Positions 16,521 to 26,009 of a stretch of 64,000 bases of DNA are shown one piece after another. Positions within the stretch are counted from its first letter, which is position 1. Each line of letters begins with the position of its first letter. Below the pieces are notes generated by a model. The model searched no databases and was not told the origin of the DNA. It saw only the letters and a list, made by a program, of their open reading frames with translations. A program made the translations under genes and the position numbers. Location of the stretch: the NCBI RefSeq assembly GCF_000685075.1, contig NZ_BAYD01000036.1, positions 30,051-94,050 of the forward strand. The letters run 5' to 3'. Origin of the DNA: Paraburkholderia oxyphila NBRC 105797 (GTDB lineage Bacteria > Pseudomonadota > Gammaproteobacteria > Burkholderiales > Burkholderiaceae).

Positions 16521-17114
16521 ATGTCCGGTACCCGCCCCGAAAACGTGAGCGCGTTCGTCCGCATCGCTGAGGGCCTTTTTCAGGCTGACAGGCTTCCTTT
16601 AGCGGGACGAGCAGTCGCGTCTCGAGTGTTCGAGCGGCTTCAAACCTGTTCAGACGACGGAGTGAGACACAGCACGCGATATCCTGCATGCGAATGGCTT
16701 GATGCTGCGCTAGCGTCGATCACGCACGAGCGTCCCCCACTCGGTACCGCAGCGCAGACGATCAAGTCACTCGAACCTGTCCTGGGATGGTCCCGACGTA
16801 CATCCGGCTCGCAAGGCAGTGAAAACTATATCGATGGACACGTACATGGCATGATTTGCGGGCCCGGTGGCGCAGAAAGTCGTTACGACGTCCAACTCGG
16901 TTTTACTGTGCTGTTGCCCAATGTGCGGTATCCAGACCATAGCCATCCACCGGAGGAGGCGTATGTGCTTTTGACTGCAGGGGAATTTCGGCAGCAAGAC
17001 GGGGAATGGTTCAATCCCGGAATCGGTGGCGGTATTCATAACAGCCCTGGAAGCTTGCACGCGATGAGATCCGGCTCGGCACCGTTCCTCGCTATCTGGT
17101 GCTTATTGATTTGA
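16521..17114 (+). CDS. Cupin DMSP lyase (DddQ/DddW/DddK type)
   Basis: A 197-residue protein with a C-terminal single cupin domain. Metal ligands H140-x-H142-x3-E146-x-Y148 (DHSHPPEEAY) and H180 (SLHAM) reproduce the H-x-H-x3-E-x-Y...38...H spacing of cupin DMSP lyases (for example H56/H58/E62/Y64/H96 of DddK as I recall it). HAMRSG, followed by PFLAIW, also resembles the family's C-terminus. Length suits DddQ (about 200). GGGAG precedes ATG 16521. It follows dddP in the same direction, so two unrelated folds for the same predicted reaction are side by side. A non-lyase cupin remains possible because the family is recognised here only by motif spacing. Confidence 0.75.
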   Translation: MSGTRPENVSAFVRIAEGLFQADRLPLAGRAVASRVFERLQTCSDDGVRHSTRYPACEWLDAALASITHERPPLGTAAQTIKSLEPVLGWSRRTSGSQGSENYIDGHVHGMICGPGGAESRYDVQLGFTVLLPNVRYPDHSHPPEEAYVLLTAGEFRQQDGEWFNPGIGGGIHNSPGSLHAMRSGSAPFLAIWCLLI

Positions 17115-17529
17115 TGCCCTGAGGCGACAGAATGCTAGCCAGGATTTTTGCTACACGGCATACCTGCCTATTACGTCATCCAATGCTGGCCTTCCCATAC
17201 TTCCCGCCCTCGGAGATCCAGGTGCGGCGCAGGAAAGGCGTTTTGTCCGTGTCACAGTACTCCTGAAGACCGGACCGCTCTCCCGAGATTGCATGACCGG
17301 TCCAGCGCGTCCTTGTCGATTCGCGACAGGTCCTACTCCGCGCGCCCAGCATGACCTGGATCTCTGGCCCAATGCTGGTGAGGCGTCGCCAGGGATTGCC
17401 TCTCTTGTCAGTCGGCAGCCGCGCTTGCAAACTGGTACAGGTGGCCAACTCGCGTTCGAAGTGCCCGTCAGGACTGTCGAACATCCGTTGTTTTCAATTG
17501 TTGGGAATGCATTGACGCAGGCGTCTCTC
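17115..17529. other. Intergenic stretch without a supported gene
   Basis: Open frames here have no ribosome site and no recognisable motifs; one (from 17293) is simply the upstream continuation of the AraC gene frame. It probably carries the AraC promoter. Confidence 0.5.
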
Positions 17530-18645
17530 ATGGTTCAGCACTCAATTGATACGGAGGCCAAGGCCTCGAGGCGACTCCGTTTCGGCATCGTGTTATTGCC
17601 CAACTTCACCTTGACTGCCTTCTCCGGCTTCGTAGACCTTCTCAGGCTCGCGAGCGATGAAGGCGACATGAGTAGACCCGTTAGGTGCTCGTGGACCATT
17701 GTCGGAGAAAGTCTGACTCCAGTTCGTGCCAGCTGCGGAATCCAGATAACACCTTGGACAACTTTCAGTGAGTCGGGGGTATTCGATTATGTGGTGATCG
17801 TCGGTGGACTGTTGCACTCAGGGCCACCGGCCAGCGACGCGACACTCGCCTTTATTCGCGCCATGGCCGATACATCAGCCACGCTGGTGGGAATCTGCAC
17901 GGGCGCGTTTGCGCTTGTACGCGCGGGCGTGATGAGCGGGTTCCGAGTCTGCGTCAGCTGGTTTCACTATTGGGATTTCGTCGAGCGTTTTCCGCACTTC
18001 GATGAGCGCGACCTCGTTGCCGACCGACTCTTTGTTATCGACAGACAACGCATCACCTGTTCCGGGGGGCGCGCGTCGATTGACGTTGCAGCAGCCATCC
18101 TGTTGCGCCACGTGGAAGCCACAATTGTCCGAAAGGCGCTCCGTATTCTGCTTGTCGATGACGCCCAAAAAGGCAACGCACCGCAACCCCACCCTCCGGG
18201 CCTCGAACCCGCGACGCATCCCAAGGTAAGGCGCGCCATTCTGCTGATGGAGCAACATATCGGCCAGCCACTGAGTTTGCCCGACCTCGCGTGCCGGCTT
18301 GAAGTGTCGGTTCGGCAGCTTGAACGTCTCTTCACGTCGGAGACAGGAAAATCTCCCGGCGTATATGCGAGACAAATCCGGATACGGATGGCGTCGTGGC
18401 TGTTGACCAGTTCCGACCGCACAGTTGCGGATATCGCTTCGTCGTGTGGTTTTTCGGATGCCTCCCATCTTGGTCGCGAGTTCCGTAAGGAATTTGGACA
18501 ATCACCAAACGAATATCGCACGACGCGATTGCCGAATGCATGTGACGCGTCACCCGATATTCCGCAGCCGGTCGAATCGTCGCCGGATGGGCACGCCTAC
18601 GCTTTGGTTAAGCAACCCCGCATCGAACCGAAAAGACTGCAGTAG
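17530..18645 (+). CDS. GATase1-like AraC-family transcriptional regulator (GbdR/GlxA type)
   Basis: About 371 residues. The N-terminal DJ-1/PfpI-like ligand domain carries VGICTGAFALVRAGV, and the C-terminal AraC double HTH includes LSLPDLACRLEVSVRQLERLF and the second-helix motif VADIASSCGFSDASHLGREFRKEFG. Regulators of this architecture activate glycine betaine, carnitine and dimethylglycine catabolism (GbdR, CdhR, SouR). Following the two DMSP-lyase-type genes and the reductase, it is the best candidate activator for this arm. ATG 17530 gives the standard length; its Shine-Dalgarno is weak. Confidence 0.85.
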   Translation: MVQHSIDTEAKASRRLRFGIVLLPNFTLTAFSGFVDLLRLASDEGDMSRPVRCSWTIVGESLTPVRASCGIQITPWTTFSESGVFDYVVIVGGLLHSGPPASDATLAFIRAMADTSATLVGICTGAFALVRAGVMSGFRVCVSWFHYWDFVERFPHFDERDLVADRLFVIDRQRITCSGGRASIDVAAAILLRHVEATIVRKALRILLVDDAQKGNAPQPHPPGLEPATHPKVRRAILLMEQHIGQPLSLPDLACRLEVSVRQLERLFTSETGKSPGVYARQIRIRMASWLLTSSDRTVADIASSCGFSDASHLGREFRKEFGQSPNEYRTTRLPNACDASPDIPQPVESSPDGHAYALVKQPRIEPKRLQ

Positions 18646-18808
18646 ATCGATGCCCCCTCTGGATCCTGAGCGCCTCGACGCCGCGGAGGTACGCGCGCGC
18701 AAGTGAACTTGGTGCTATTCGACGCCCTTCGGATCCGCCATTTCTCTTGCCTTATCGGATACGGCGCATAATGTCTGAATGGTGGCCCTTGGCAAGGAAA
18801 ATGCTGTT

Positions 18809-21800
18809 ATGCACTGCACAAACTGCGGATGCGAGAACCTCCCCGGTGCCAAATTCTGCGAAGCGTGCGGAACCAATCTTCCGCGCGCGTGCCCTCGCTG
18901 TGGCCACGAGGCGACGCCTTCCGCCAAATTCTGCAACGAGTGCGGCGCCCCCCTGACCGAAGCGCCTGCCCCCTCGTCTCCGCATTCGCGGCCTGTTCCA
19001 GAGCCATCCAGAGCGCCGGTTCATTACACGCCACACCATCTTGCCGAACGCATCCGCGCCGAGCAGGCGGCCATGGACGCGCGAGGTGAGACCGCCGGTG
19101 AACGCAAGACCGTCACAGCGCTGTTCGCCGACATGGCCGGTTCCACCGCGCTGATCCACGACATGGACCCCGAAGAGGCCCATCGACTGATCGAGCCCGT
19201 CGTCGCCCTGATGATGGACGCCGTGCACTACTACGAGGGCTATGTGGCCAAGTCGCTGGGCGACGGCATCCTCGCTCTGTTCGGCGCGCCCATCGCGCAC
19301 GAAGACCATGCGCAACGCGCACTCTTCGCGGCGCTGCGCATGCAGCAGGCGATGCGGCGCCACAGCGATCGCATTCGACTGGAGGAAGGCATTCCGCTGC
19401 AGATCCGCGTTGGCGCGCACACCGGGGAAGTCGTCGTGCGCTCGATCCGCACCGACGACTTGCACACCGATTACGATCCGGTCGGACACACGATCCACAT
19501 TGCGTCCCGGATGGAAGGCATTGCCACGCCCTCGTCAATTCTCGTGAGCGAAGCGACCCACAAGCTGGCCGAAGGCTATTTCGAGTTCAGGGCCCTGGGG
19601 GCCACACAGGTCAAAGGCATTCCCGATCCGCTCCCGGTGTACGAGGTACTCGGTCTCGGCGCGCTGCGCACGCGCCTGCAACTGGCGGCGCACCGAGGTC
19701 TCGCCAGGTTCGTAGGCCGCGAGGCCGAACTGGAGCAGCTGAACCGGGCGCTGGATAAGGCCAGAGCTGGCCGTGGACAGGTGGTTGCCGTGGTCGGCGA
19801 GGCCGGGGTCGGAAAATCGCGGCTGTTCCATGAATTCAAGGAGCGCTCCCGACGCGGCTGTCTGGTGCTCGAGACGTTTTCGGTATCGCACGGCAAGGCC
19901 TTTGCCAATTTGCCCCTGATCGAGCTGTTGAAGAACTATTTCCAGATCACCGATCAGGACGACGAGCGAGGGTGCCGGGAAAGGGTCATGGGCAAGGTGT
20001 TGACGCTCGAGCGCCGCTTCGAGGATCTCGTGCCTTACCTGCTCTATCTGCTGAGTATCTGCGAAGCCGGTTCGGCGCTGGCCGAGATGGATCCCCGCAT
20101 CCGTCGGGACCGAACATTGGACGCGATCACGCAGTTGCTTACACGCGAAAGCTGCAAGCAGCCGATCGCATTGCTGTTCGAGGACCTGCAATGGCTGGAT
20201 CGCGAAACAGAAGCCTTCCTCGCGTACCTGCTCGAACACGTGCCAGGCACGCGGGTCCTGCTGCTCGTGAATTACCGGCCCGAGTATCAGCCCGGTTGGC
20301 GACACGCGGATCACAGCTGCCAGCTACGGCTCGAACCGCTGGGCCCGGCCGAAGCCCAGGGACTGCTCACGGCGCTACTCGGAGATGACCTCTCTCTCGT
20401 GCCCCTCAAGCAGCTCATCCTGGAGAAGACGGAGGGCAACCCGTTCTTCATGGAGGAGGTAGTCCAGACGCTGACTGAAGAGCAGGTTCTGCTCGGCAAT
20501 CCCGGCCATTACATGATCGAGCAGACCCCGGCGGCGCTGCATATTCCCACGACCGTTCAGGGCGTTCTCGCCGCCCGTATCGACCGGCTCCCCGTCGCAG
20601 AGAAAGATTTGCTGCAAACGCTGGCTGTTATCGGCAAGGAGTTTCCGTTCAGCCTGATCCAGCGTCTCTGTGATGACCCCGTTGCGCGCACGGAGGACCA
20701 CCTGCGCCAGCTTCTCGCCCACCTGGAAGCCGCGGAGTTCATTTACGAACGTCCCGCGTTTCCGGAAGTCGAGTATTCGTTCAAGCACGCGCTGACCCAG
20801 GAAGTCGCAGGCCACTCGCTGCTCAAGGAGCGCCGGAGCGCACTGCACGAGCGCACCGCGCAGGCGATCGAGACGCTGTTTCCGACCCGCATCGCGGATT
20901 ACTGTAGCGAACTGGCTCATCACTACGGTTTGAGCGGCAACATTCCGAAAGCCGTGGAGTACCTGCATCGCGCCGCGCTACAGGCACTTCGACATGCCGC
21001 CCATCTGGACGCCATGCACCACCTCGGCGTCGCCCTCGAATTGCTCAAGCGTCTGCCTGATACTCCGGCACGCGTGCATTGGGAGCTGAAGCTGTTGCTT
21101 TCCCTAGGGCCGGCCTTGATGGACGTGCGAGGCTATGGCGCGCCGGAGGTGGCCGCGACCTACACCCGCGCGCTCGCGTTGTGTGAGCAGACCGGCGAGA
21201 CGTCACAAGTCTTCGCGGTGCAACTTGGACTGAGGATCCACTACGTGTCGCGCGCCGAGTATGCCACTGCGCGCGACCTGGCCGAGCGGATGCTCCACAT
21301 GGCGCAGCGCGCCCAGGATCCGGCTTTGCTCGTCAACGCACACGACGCCCTCGGTATGTGTCTTCTGCTCCAGGGGGAGCTCGAAGCCGCCCGCACCCAC
21401 GCGGAACAAGCGCTTGCCCTCTACGACCCTGTGCAGCATCAGGCGCATGTCTTTGCTCACGCGCTGGATCCCGGCATCTGGGCTTTGAACATCCTGGTTC
21501 TGACCTTGTGGCTTCAGGGTTACCCCGATCAGGCATACAAGCGGAACCTCGAGGCACTGGCCCTCGCACAAAAGCTCGCCTTTGGTCCAACTCTCGCGAA
21601 CGCCCTGGCTTTCGCGGCCGAGTTGCACCAGCTTCGGCGAGAGTCATCGCGGGTCCTCGAGCACGCCGAGGCGCTCATCACGCTCTCGACCGAAGAGGGG
21701 CTGCCATTGTGGCTCGCGTGGGGAACCTTTTTTCGGGGTTGGGCCCTGACCGAAAGCGAAAGCTCGCAGGAGGGCGTAGCCCAAATGCGCGAAGGCCTGG

Positions 21801-22261
21801 CCGCCGCCCGCGCCGCCGGTGGCGAGGACCAGAGGTCGTACTTTCTGGCGCTTCTTGCCGACGGCTCTCAGCGCGCGGGTGACGGGAAAGCAGCCCGCGA
21901 CATGCTCGAAGAGGCCGTGGCGTTCATCGACAAATCCGGGGAGCGCTGCCACGAGGCGGAGTTGTATCGGCTCAAGGGCAGCATACTGTTCGGTGCGTTG
22001 AACAGTGATGATGGCCTGTCCGCGTGCGGCGACGAAGCGGAGACCTGCTTTCGCAAAGCGATCTCGGTGGCTCGCCAACAGGGCGCGAGATCGCTGGAAT
22101 TGCGCGCGGCGTTAAGTCTGGCCCGGCTGTGGCAGCGCGAGGGCAAAATCACTGAGGCCTCGCAAGCGCTGTCCGGGGTCTACGGCTGGTTTACAGAGGG
22201 CTTCGAGACCACCGATTTGCGAGAGGCCAAGGAATTGCTTGATGCCCTTGCACCAATTTAG
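18809..22261 (+). CDS. Zinc-ribbon, class III adenylate/guanylate cyclase, AAA-ATPase and TPR regulator
   Basis: A 1150-residue multidomain protein. Two zinc ribbons come first (CTNCGCENLPGAKFCEACG, then CPRCG...CNECG; residues 1-45). A class III cyclase domain follows (TALFADMAGST, metal aspartate; AKSLGDGILALFG, second metal aspartate; about 95-280). Next is an AAA-type ATPase (Walker A GEAGVGKS; Walker B IALLFEDLQWLD), and then a long TPR-like helical region to the end. Such proteins are stand-alone signalling enzymes producing cAMP, with STAND-ATPase-like control. ATG 18809 begins exactly at the ribbon and follows AAGGA; ATG 18779 adds ten residues. No functional link to its neighbours is evident. 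Confidence 0.88.
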   Translation: MHCTNCGCENLPGAKFCEACGTNLPRACPRCGHEATPSAKFCNECGAPLTEAPAPSSPHSRPVPEPSRAPVHYTPHHLAERIRAEQAAMDARGETAGERKTVTALFADMAGSTALIHDMDPEEAHRLIEPVVALMMDAVHYYEGYVAKSLGDGILALFGAPIAHEDHAQRALFAALRMQQAMRRHSDRIRLEEGIPLQIRVGAHTGEVVVRSIRTDDLHTDYDPVGHTIHIASRMEGIATPSSILVSEATHKLAEGYFEFRALGATQVKGIPDPLPVYEVLGLGALRTRLQLAAHRGLARFVGREAELEQLNRALDKARAGRGQVVAVVGEAGVGKSRLFHEFKERSRRGCLVLETFSVSHGKAFANLPLIELLKNYFQITDQDDERGCRERVMGKVLTLERRFEDLVPYLLYLLSICEAGSALAEMDPRIRRDRTLDAITQLLTRESCKQPIALLFEDLQWLDRETEAFLAYLLEHVPGTRVLLLVNYRPEYQPGWRHADHSCQLRLEPLGPAEAQGLLTALLGDDLSLVPLKQLILEKTEGNPFFMEEVVQTLTEEQVLLGNPGHYMIEQTPAALHIPTTVQGVLAARIDRLPVAEKDLLQTLAVIGKEFPFSLIQRLCDDPVARTEDHLRQLLAHLEAAEFIYERPAFPEVEYSFKHALTQEVAGHSLLKERRSALHERTAQAIETLFPTRIADYCSELAHHYGLSGNIPKAVEYLHRAALQALRHAAHLDAMHHLGVALELLKRLPDTPARVHWELKLLLSLGPALMDVRGYGAPEVAATYTRALALCEQTGETSQVFAVQLGLRIHYVSRAEYATARDLAERMLHMAQRAQDPALLVNAHDALGMCLLLQGELEAARTHAEQALALYDPVQHQAHVFAHALDPGIWALNILVLTLWLQGYPDQAYKRNLEALALAQKLAFGPTLANALAFAAELHQLRRESSRVLEHAEALITLSTEEGLPLWLAWGTFFRGWALTESESSQEGVAQMREGLAAARAAGGEDQRSYFLALLADGSQRAGDGKAARDMLEEAVAFIDKSGERCHEAELYRLKGSILFGALNSDDGLSACGDEAETCFRKAISVARQQGARSLELRAALSLARLWQREGKITEASQALSGVYGWFTEGFETTDLREAKELLDALAPI

Positions 22262-22477
22262 GCGGATGAGGTGCCGTGCGATGGCGTCTCGAAGAACGCG
22301 GACCGCGCCGTCAGGAACAACACCTCCACCTTGCCAGGCTTTGATGAGACGAGACATATCTGCTTCGATCATCCATTTGGGCTGCCGGGATCAAAACTAA
22401 AGAGTCCGCTCTGCTGGCGAAGCACACCCTGAGCGTCCACCCGGAAGCGGCAGCACAAAAAACTGGAGGGACTATCC

Positions 22478-23839
22478 ATGTCGTCGCAGAACAAGCCTTT
22501 TGCCCCCCGGCGCAAAGTCGCCGAGACGGAGACGTCCGTCGCGTTCAAACGACGCTTCATGAAGCGGATGATTTTTGTCCTGGCGGGCGGGATGTTTCTC
22601 GACGGCTATATCCTTGGAATTGTCGGACCGGTGAGCCTCAAGCTCACAGCCGGTCTTGGCGTTTCGACGCTCTGGGAAGGCCTGATCGCCGCGGGCGCGT
22701 TGTTTGGCATCCTGTTCGGCTCCCCGCTGGGGGGCTGGGCCGCCGACCGGTACGGTCGGAAGCCGCTGTTCATGATGGACATGGGCATATTCCTGATTGC
22801 CTCCGCGATGCAGTTCTTGGTCCGCACTCCGCTGCAGTTGTTCGTGGTGCGCCTATTAATGGGCATCGCGATCGGCGTTGAGTACTCCGTTGGCTGGCCG
22901 CTCATGTCAGAGTTCGCGCCCGCCAGACTGCGAGGGTGCCTCATGGGCGTGACCTTGATTGCCTGGTACACCGGATTCATGGTCGCCTTCGCTGTGGGAT
23001 ATGTGTTGAACGAGTCGACACACCTCAGTTGGCAATTCATCCTGGGTACGAGCACATTTATCGCGGCGATCTTGTTCCTGGCCCGGATCGGCCTGCCCGA
23101 GTCGCCACGCTGGCTGTGGAACCAGAAACGCGTCGGCGATGCCCGCGCCATTGCTGGACGGTATATGGAGAGCGCCGAGGACGTGGCCGATGTCGAGCGA
23201 GAATCCGAGACGAAGGACGGTTTGAGGATCGGAGTGCTCCTCTCCCGGCAGTATTGGCGGGCCACGCTGTTCATGTCGATGTTCTGGTTCTGCGCCGTCA
23301 CGCCGTATTTCGCGATTGCGACATTTGCAGACAGCGTGCTGAAGACATATGGCCTCGGTGGAGGGCTCGCCGGTGGTGTCGGTCTCTCCACAGTCGCTTT
23401 GGCTGGAGTTGTAATCACGGTCCTGTTAGTCGACAAAATCGGCCGCCGTGCGCTAACCGTACCGCCACAGTGGCTGTGCACCGCGCTCCTCGCGATCATC
23501 GGTTTGTGGGTCAACGCACCACCGATGGCAGTACTAGCGTTGTTCCTCGTCTTCTCCTTTTTCAACGCCGGGTACAACACGCTTACCGGCATCTACCCTG
23601 CAGAGGTCTTCCCGACTGAGATCCGGGGGATCGGGACGGGCTTCGCGGCCGCCGTCAGTCGGGTCGGAGCCGGCCTCGGCACGTTCCTTCTGCCGTGGTC
23701 GATGGCTCACATCGGCGCTTCGGGAACCATGCTGGTGGCTGCCGGCATCGCGGGTCTCGGAGCAGTTCTGTCACAATGGCTTGCACCCGAGACCAAAGGC
23801 AAGAGCCTCACAGAAACGGCCGCTGGTTACGCGCATTAG
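22478..23839 (+). CDS. MFS transporter, sugar-porter-like
   Basis: A 453-residue inner-membrane permease of about 12 segments. MFS signatures are present: DRYGRKP after TM2, PESPRWL at the end of TM6 and PETKGKSL at the C-terminus, together the sugar porter/inositol transporter pattern. TGGAGGGAC precedes ATG 22478. It stands alone, with 216 featureless bases separating it from the cyclase gene. The substrate (sugar, polyol or aromatic acid) cannot be told. Confidence 0.88.
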   Translation: MSSQNKPFAPRRKVAETETSVAFKRRFMKRMIFVLAGGMFLDGYILGIVGPVSLKLTAGLGVSTLWEGLIAAGALFGILFGSPLGGWAADRYGRKPLFMMDMGIFLIASAMQFLVRTPLQLFVVRLLMGIAIGVEYSVGWPLMSEFAPARLRGCLMGVTLIAWYTGFMVAFAVGYVLNESTHLSWQFILGTSTFIAAILFLARIGLPESPRWLWNQKRVGDARAIAGRYMESAEDVADVERESETKDGLRIGVLLSRQYWRATLFMSMFWFCAVTPYFAIATFADSVLKTYGLGGGLAGGVGLSTVALAGVVITVLLVDKIGRRALTVPPQWLCTALLAIIGLWVNAPPMAVLALFLVFSFFNAGYNTLTGIYPAEVFPTEIRGIGTGFAAAVSRVGAGLGTFLLPWSMAHIGASGTMLVAAGIAGLGAVLSQWLAPETKGKSLTETAAGYAH

Positions 23840-24513
23840 CGCGATTCCGGCCAAAGATTCCGGCCTGTCTTTCAAAGAGTGAGCCACGGCGACTTCCTGT
23901 ATAAGCGCCTACCCGAACCGCTCGTCTACGGTATCGAGGCCGGGTAGCAAAGATATTCGAATCTTCCAGTTATGCCAGATCAGTATTTGGCGATGATTTG
24001 AATAGCCGCGGCCGTTGACCACTATGCCAGCCGTGCACAACGCGCTCCCAAGTTTTTCACGAAAACGTGACGCTCAATGCCGCTGTTAAGATAAGTTTTC
24101 TAAGTAGCCATTCTGCTCGGTCGATCTGCTTACCGTTCCCGCCCGCTCTCTACGAACCAGACCGCCTCGCTGTGCAGACACCAGACTCCGCGCTACCCCC
24201 CTCTCGTCACTCGGCGACCGGCCCTTGACGACTCTCATGCCACATAGCTTCCCAAGGCCGTCAATCGTCCCCGGTCTTCCGGAAGAAACCACGATGCGCT
24301 ATAACACAGGCGGCAGCGCCACGATGACCGGCAGATCACTGGTGCCCGCATGCGACGTCACCAGACGCCGCGTGACGAGCCCGGCACATAGCGTGGTCCG
24401 GGAATCGTCGGTGACATTGGTGAGCGGCGCGAGCTGCATCCCGTTTGAGAGATCGAGTCGATTCAGACGCTTCCCCCTGGCGCTGCCCTGAACCAACCAG
24501 CCGGGAGCACGCC
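23840..24513. other. Gene-free stretch holding the left 50-bp repeat and the transposase leader
   Basis: No coding signal is convincing. The stretch begins with a GATTCCGGCC-containing short repeat after the MFS stop, includes the 50-bp repeat at 24051-24100, and ends with about 300 bases that probably belong to the left non-coding end of the IS110-type element. Its exact tip could not be found because I could not identify terminal inverted repeats. Confidence 0.5.
24051..24100 (+). repeat. Left copy of a degenerate 50-bp direct repeat
   Basis: This sequence (core AACGTGACGCT and GATAAGTTTTC) matches 51872-51921 at 39 of 50 positions without a gap, including an unbroken 11-base GATAAGTTTTC and an 8-base AACGTGAC. 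Both copies are non-coding and in the same orientation, and they bracket the catabolic cluster. Confidence 0.7.
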
Positions 24514-25839
24514 ATGGCCATGCGCAGGCGGGAAGACGACGAGGTGTATCCAAACGCCGCCGGGATCGACGTTGGCGGGTCCAGCCACTGGGTCGCAGTC
24601 CCCCGGACGGCCGATGACCAGCCCGTTCGAGAATTCGGCGCCACAACATGCGAGTTGCACGCGATGGCCGACTGGCTGCTTGCGTGCGGCGTAGATACCG
24701 TGGCGCTCGAATCCACCGGGGTGTACTGGATCCCGGTCTACGAGGTGCTCGAGCAGCGCGGCCTGGCGGTCTGGCTCGTTGATGCGCGCCAGATGAAGTA
24801 CGTTCCCGGCCGCAAGAGCGACGTGCAGGACTGCCAGTGGCTGCAGAAGCTGATGAGTCTCGGATTGCTGCGCGCGGCGTGGCGGCCTGCTGGCGAGGTC
24901 TGCGTGGTACGCGCAGTAGTGCGGCAGCGTGAGCTGCTGCTTACCGAACAGGGCAGCTGGATACAGCGCATGCAGAAGGCGCTGGTGCAGATGAACCTTC
25001 AGCTTACCGAAGTGCTAACCGATTTGATGGGCATGACCGGGCAGGCGATCGTGCGGGCGATTGTCGCCGGCGAGCGCGACCCGAAGGCCCTCGCGCAGCA
25101 TCGTCACGCCCGAATCAGGGCCAGCACCGCCGAGATCGAACAGGCGCTGACGGGCAACTGGCGCGACGAGCACCTGTTCGTGCTCGGGCAGGCGCTGGCG
25201 ATGTTTGACAGCCTGGCCCAGCGCGTGTTCGAGTGCGATGCGAAGATCGAGGCGCTGCTGGCGCCGCTGGGGTGTCACGAGATCGAGCTCGCCGGACCTG
25301 GCAAGCGGCGCGGCAAGAACACGCCACAGTTTGATGCGCGTGTGGCCCTCGCTCGCTGGGCGGGCGTGGACCTGACGCGCATCAACGGCCTGTCGGTCAC
25401 CACCGTGATGGCGATCCTCTCGGAGACCGGCCCGGACCTGAGCCGCTTTGCGAACGTCAAGCACTTCTGCTCCTGGCTCGGGCTGTGTCCCGGCACCAAG
25501 ATCAGTGGCGGCAAGGTGCTCAGCGCCCGCACCCGCCGCTCGGCCAACCGGGTACGTCAGGCGCTCAAGCTCGCGGCCATGAGCCTGTCGCGCAATGATT
25601 CAGCGCTCGGCGCGTTCTACCGCCGGCTCTGTGCGCGCATGGACAAGCCGCGCGCCAATACGGCGGTGGCTCACAAGCTCGCCCGCATGGTGTATTTCAT
25701 GCTCACGCGCGGCGAGGCCTTCGTCGACCAGGGACAGCAGCGCTACGAGGAACAGCAGCCCCAGCGTAGCATTGATGCCCTCAGGCGACGCGCCACCGCC
25801 CTTGGTTTCCAGATCACCCCAACCGCTCAAGTGGCCTGA
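24514..25839 (+). CDS. IS110-family transposase
   Basis: A 441-residue DEDD-type transposase. The RuvC-like acidic residues are visible in AGIDVGGSSHW (D), VALESTGVYW (E) and GRKSDVQDCQW (D). The C-terminal Transposase_20 domain has GLSVTTVMAILSETG and WLGLCPGTKISGGK with its conserved serine region. GGGAG precedes ATG 24514. The frame is intact, so the element may be active. IS110 elements recombine through a bridge RNA made from their non-coding end; the left non-coding stretch before 24514 is where it would be expected. Confidence 0.93.
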   Translation: MAMRRREDDEVYPNAAGIDVGGSSHWVAVPRTADDQPVREFGATTCELHAMADWLLACGVDTVALESTGVYWIPVYEVLEQRGLAVWLVDARQMKYVPGRKSDVQDCQWLQKLMSLGLLRAAWRPAGEVCVVRAVVRQRELLLTEQGSWIQRMQKALVQMNLQLTEVLTDLMGMTGQAIVRAIVAGERDPKALAQHRHARIRASTAEIEQALTGNWRDEHLFVLGQALAMFDSLAQRVFECDAKIEALLAPLGCHEIELAGPGKRRGKNTPQFDARVALARWAGVDLTRINGLSVTTVMAILSETGPDLSRFANVKHFCSWLGLCPGTKISGGKVLSARTRRSANRVRQALKLAAMSLSRNDSALGAFYRRLCARMDKPRANTAVAHKLARMVYFMLTRGEAFVDQGQQRYEEQQPQRSIDALRRRATALGFQITPTAQVA

Positions 25840-26009
25840 TGGCCTGAAAACCGACGTCATCCTGAATGTTTCTCGTGAGATCTAGCAAAGTCGGACATTA
25901 CCGTGTAACCGCCACAGCGAAAGAAATTGGTCACTATATTTATGTAAACCAACGCCACGCGCGTTCGAGGCATTTCTAGCGCTGCCCCGCGGGACGAACT
26001 GTTTCCCGG

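Noticed and set aside
22606..23592. 328-codon antisense frame over the MFS gene
   Set aside because: Antisense shadow; the + strand carries clear MFS motifs and a ribosome site.
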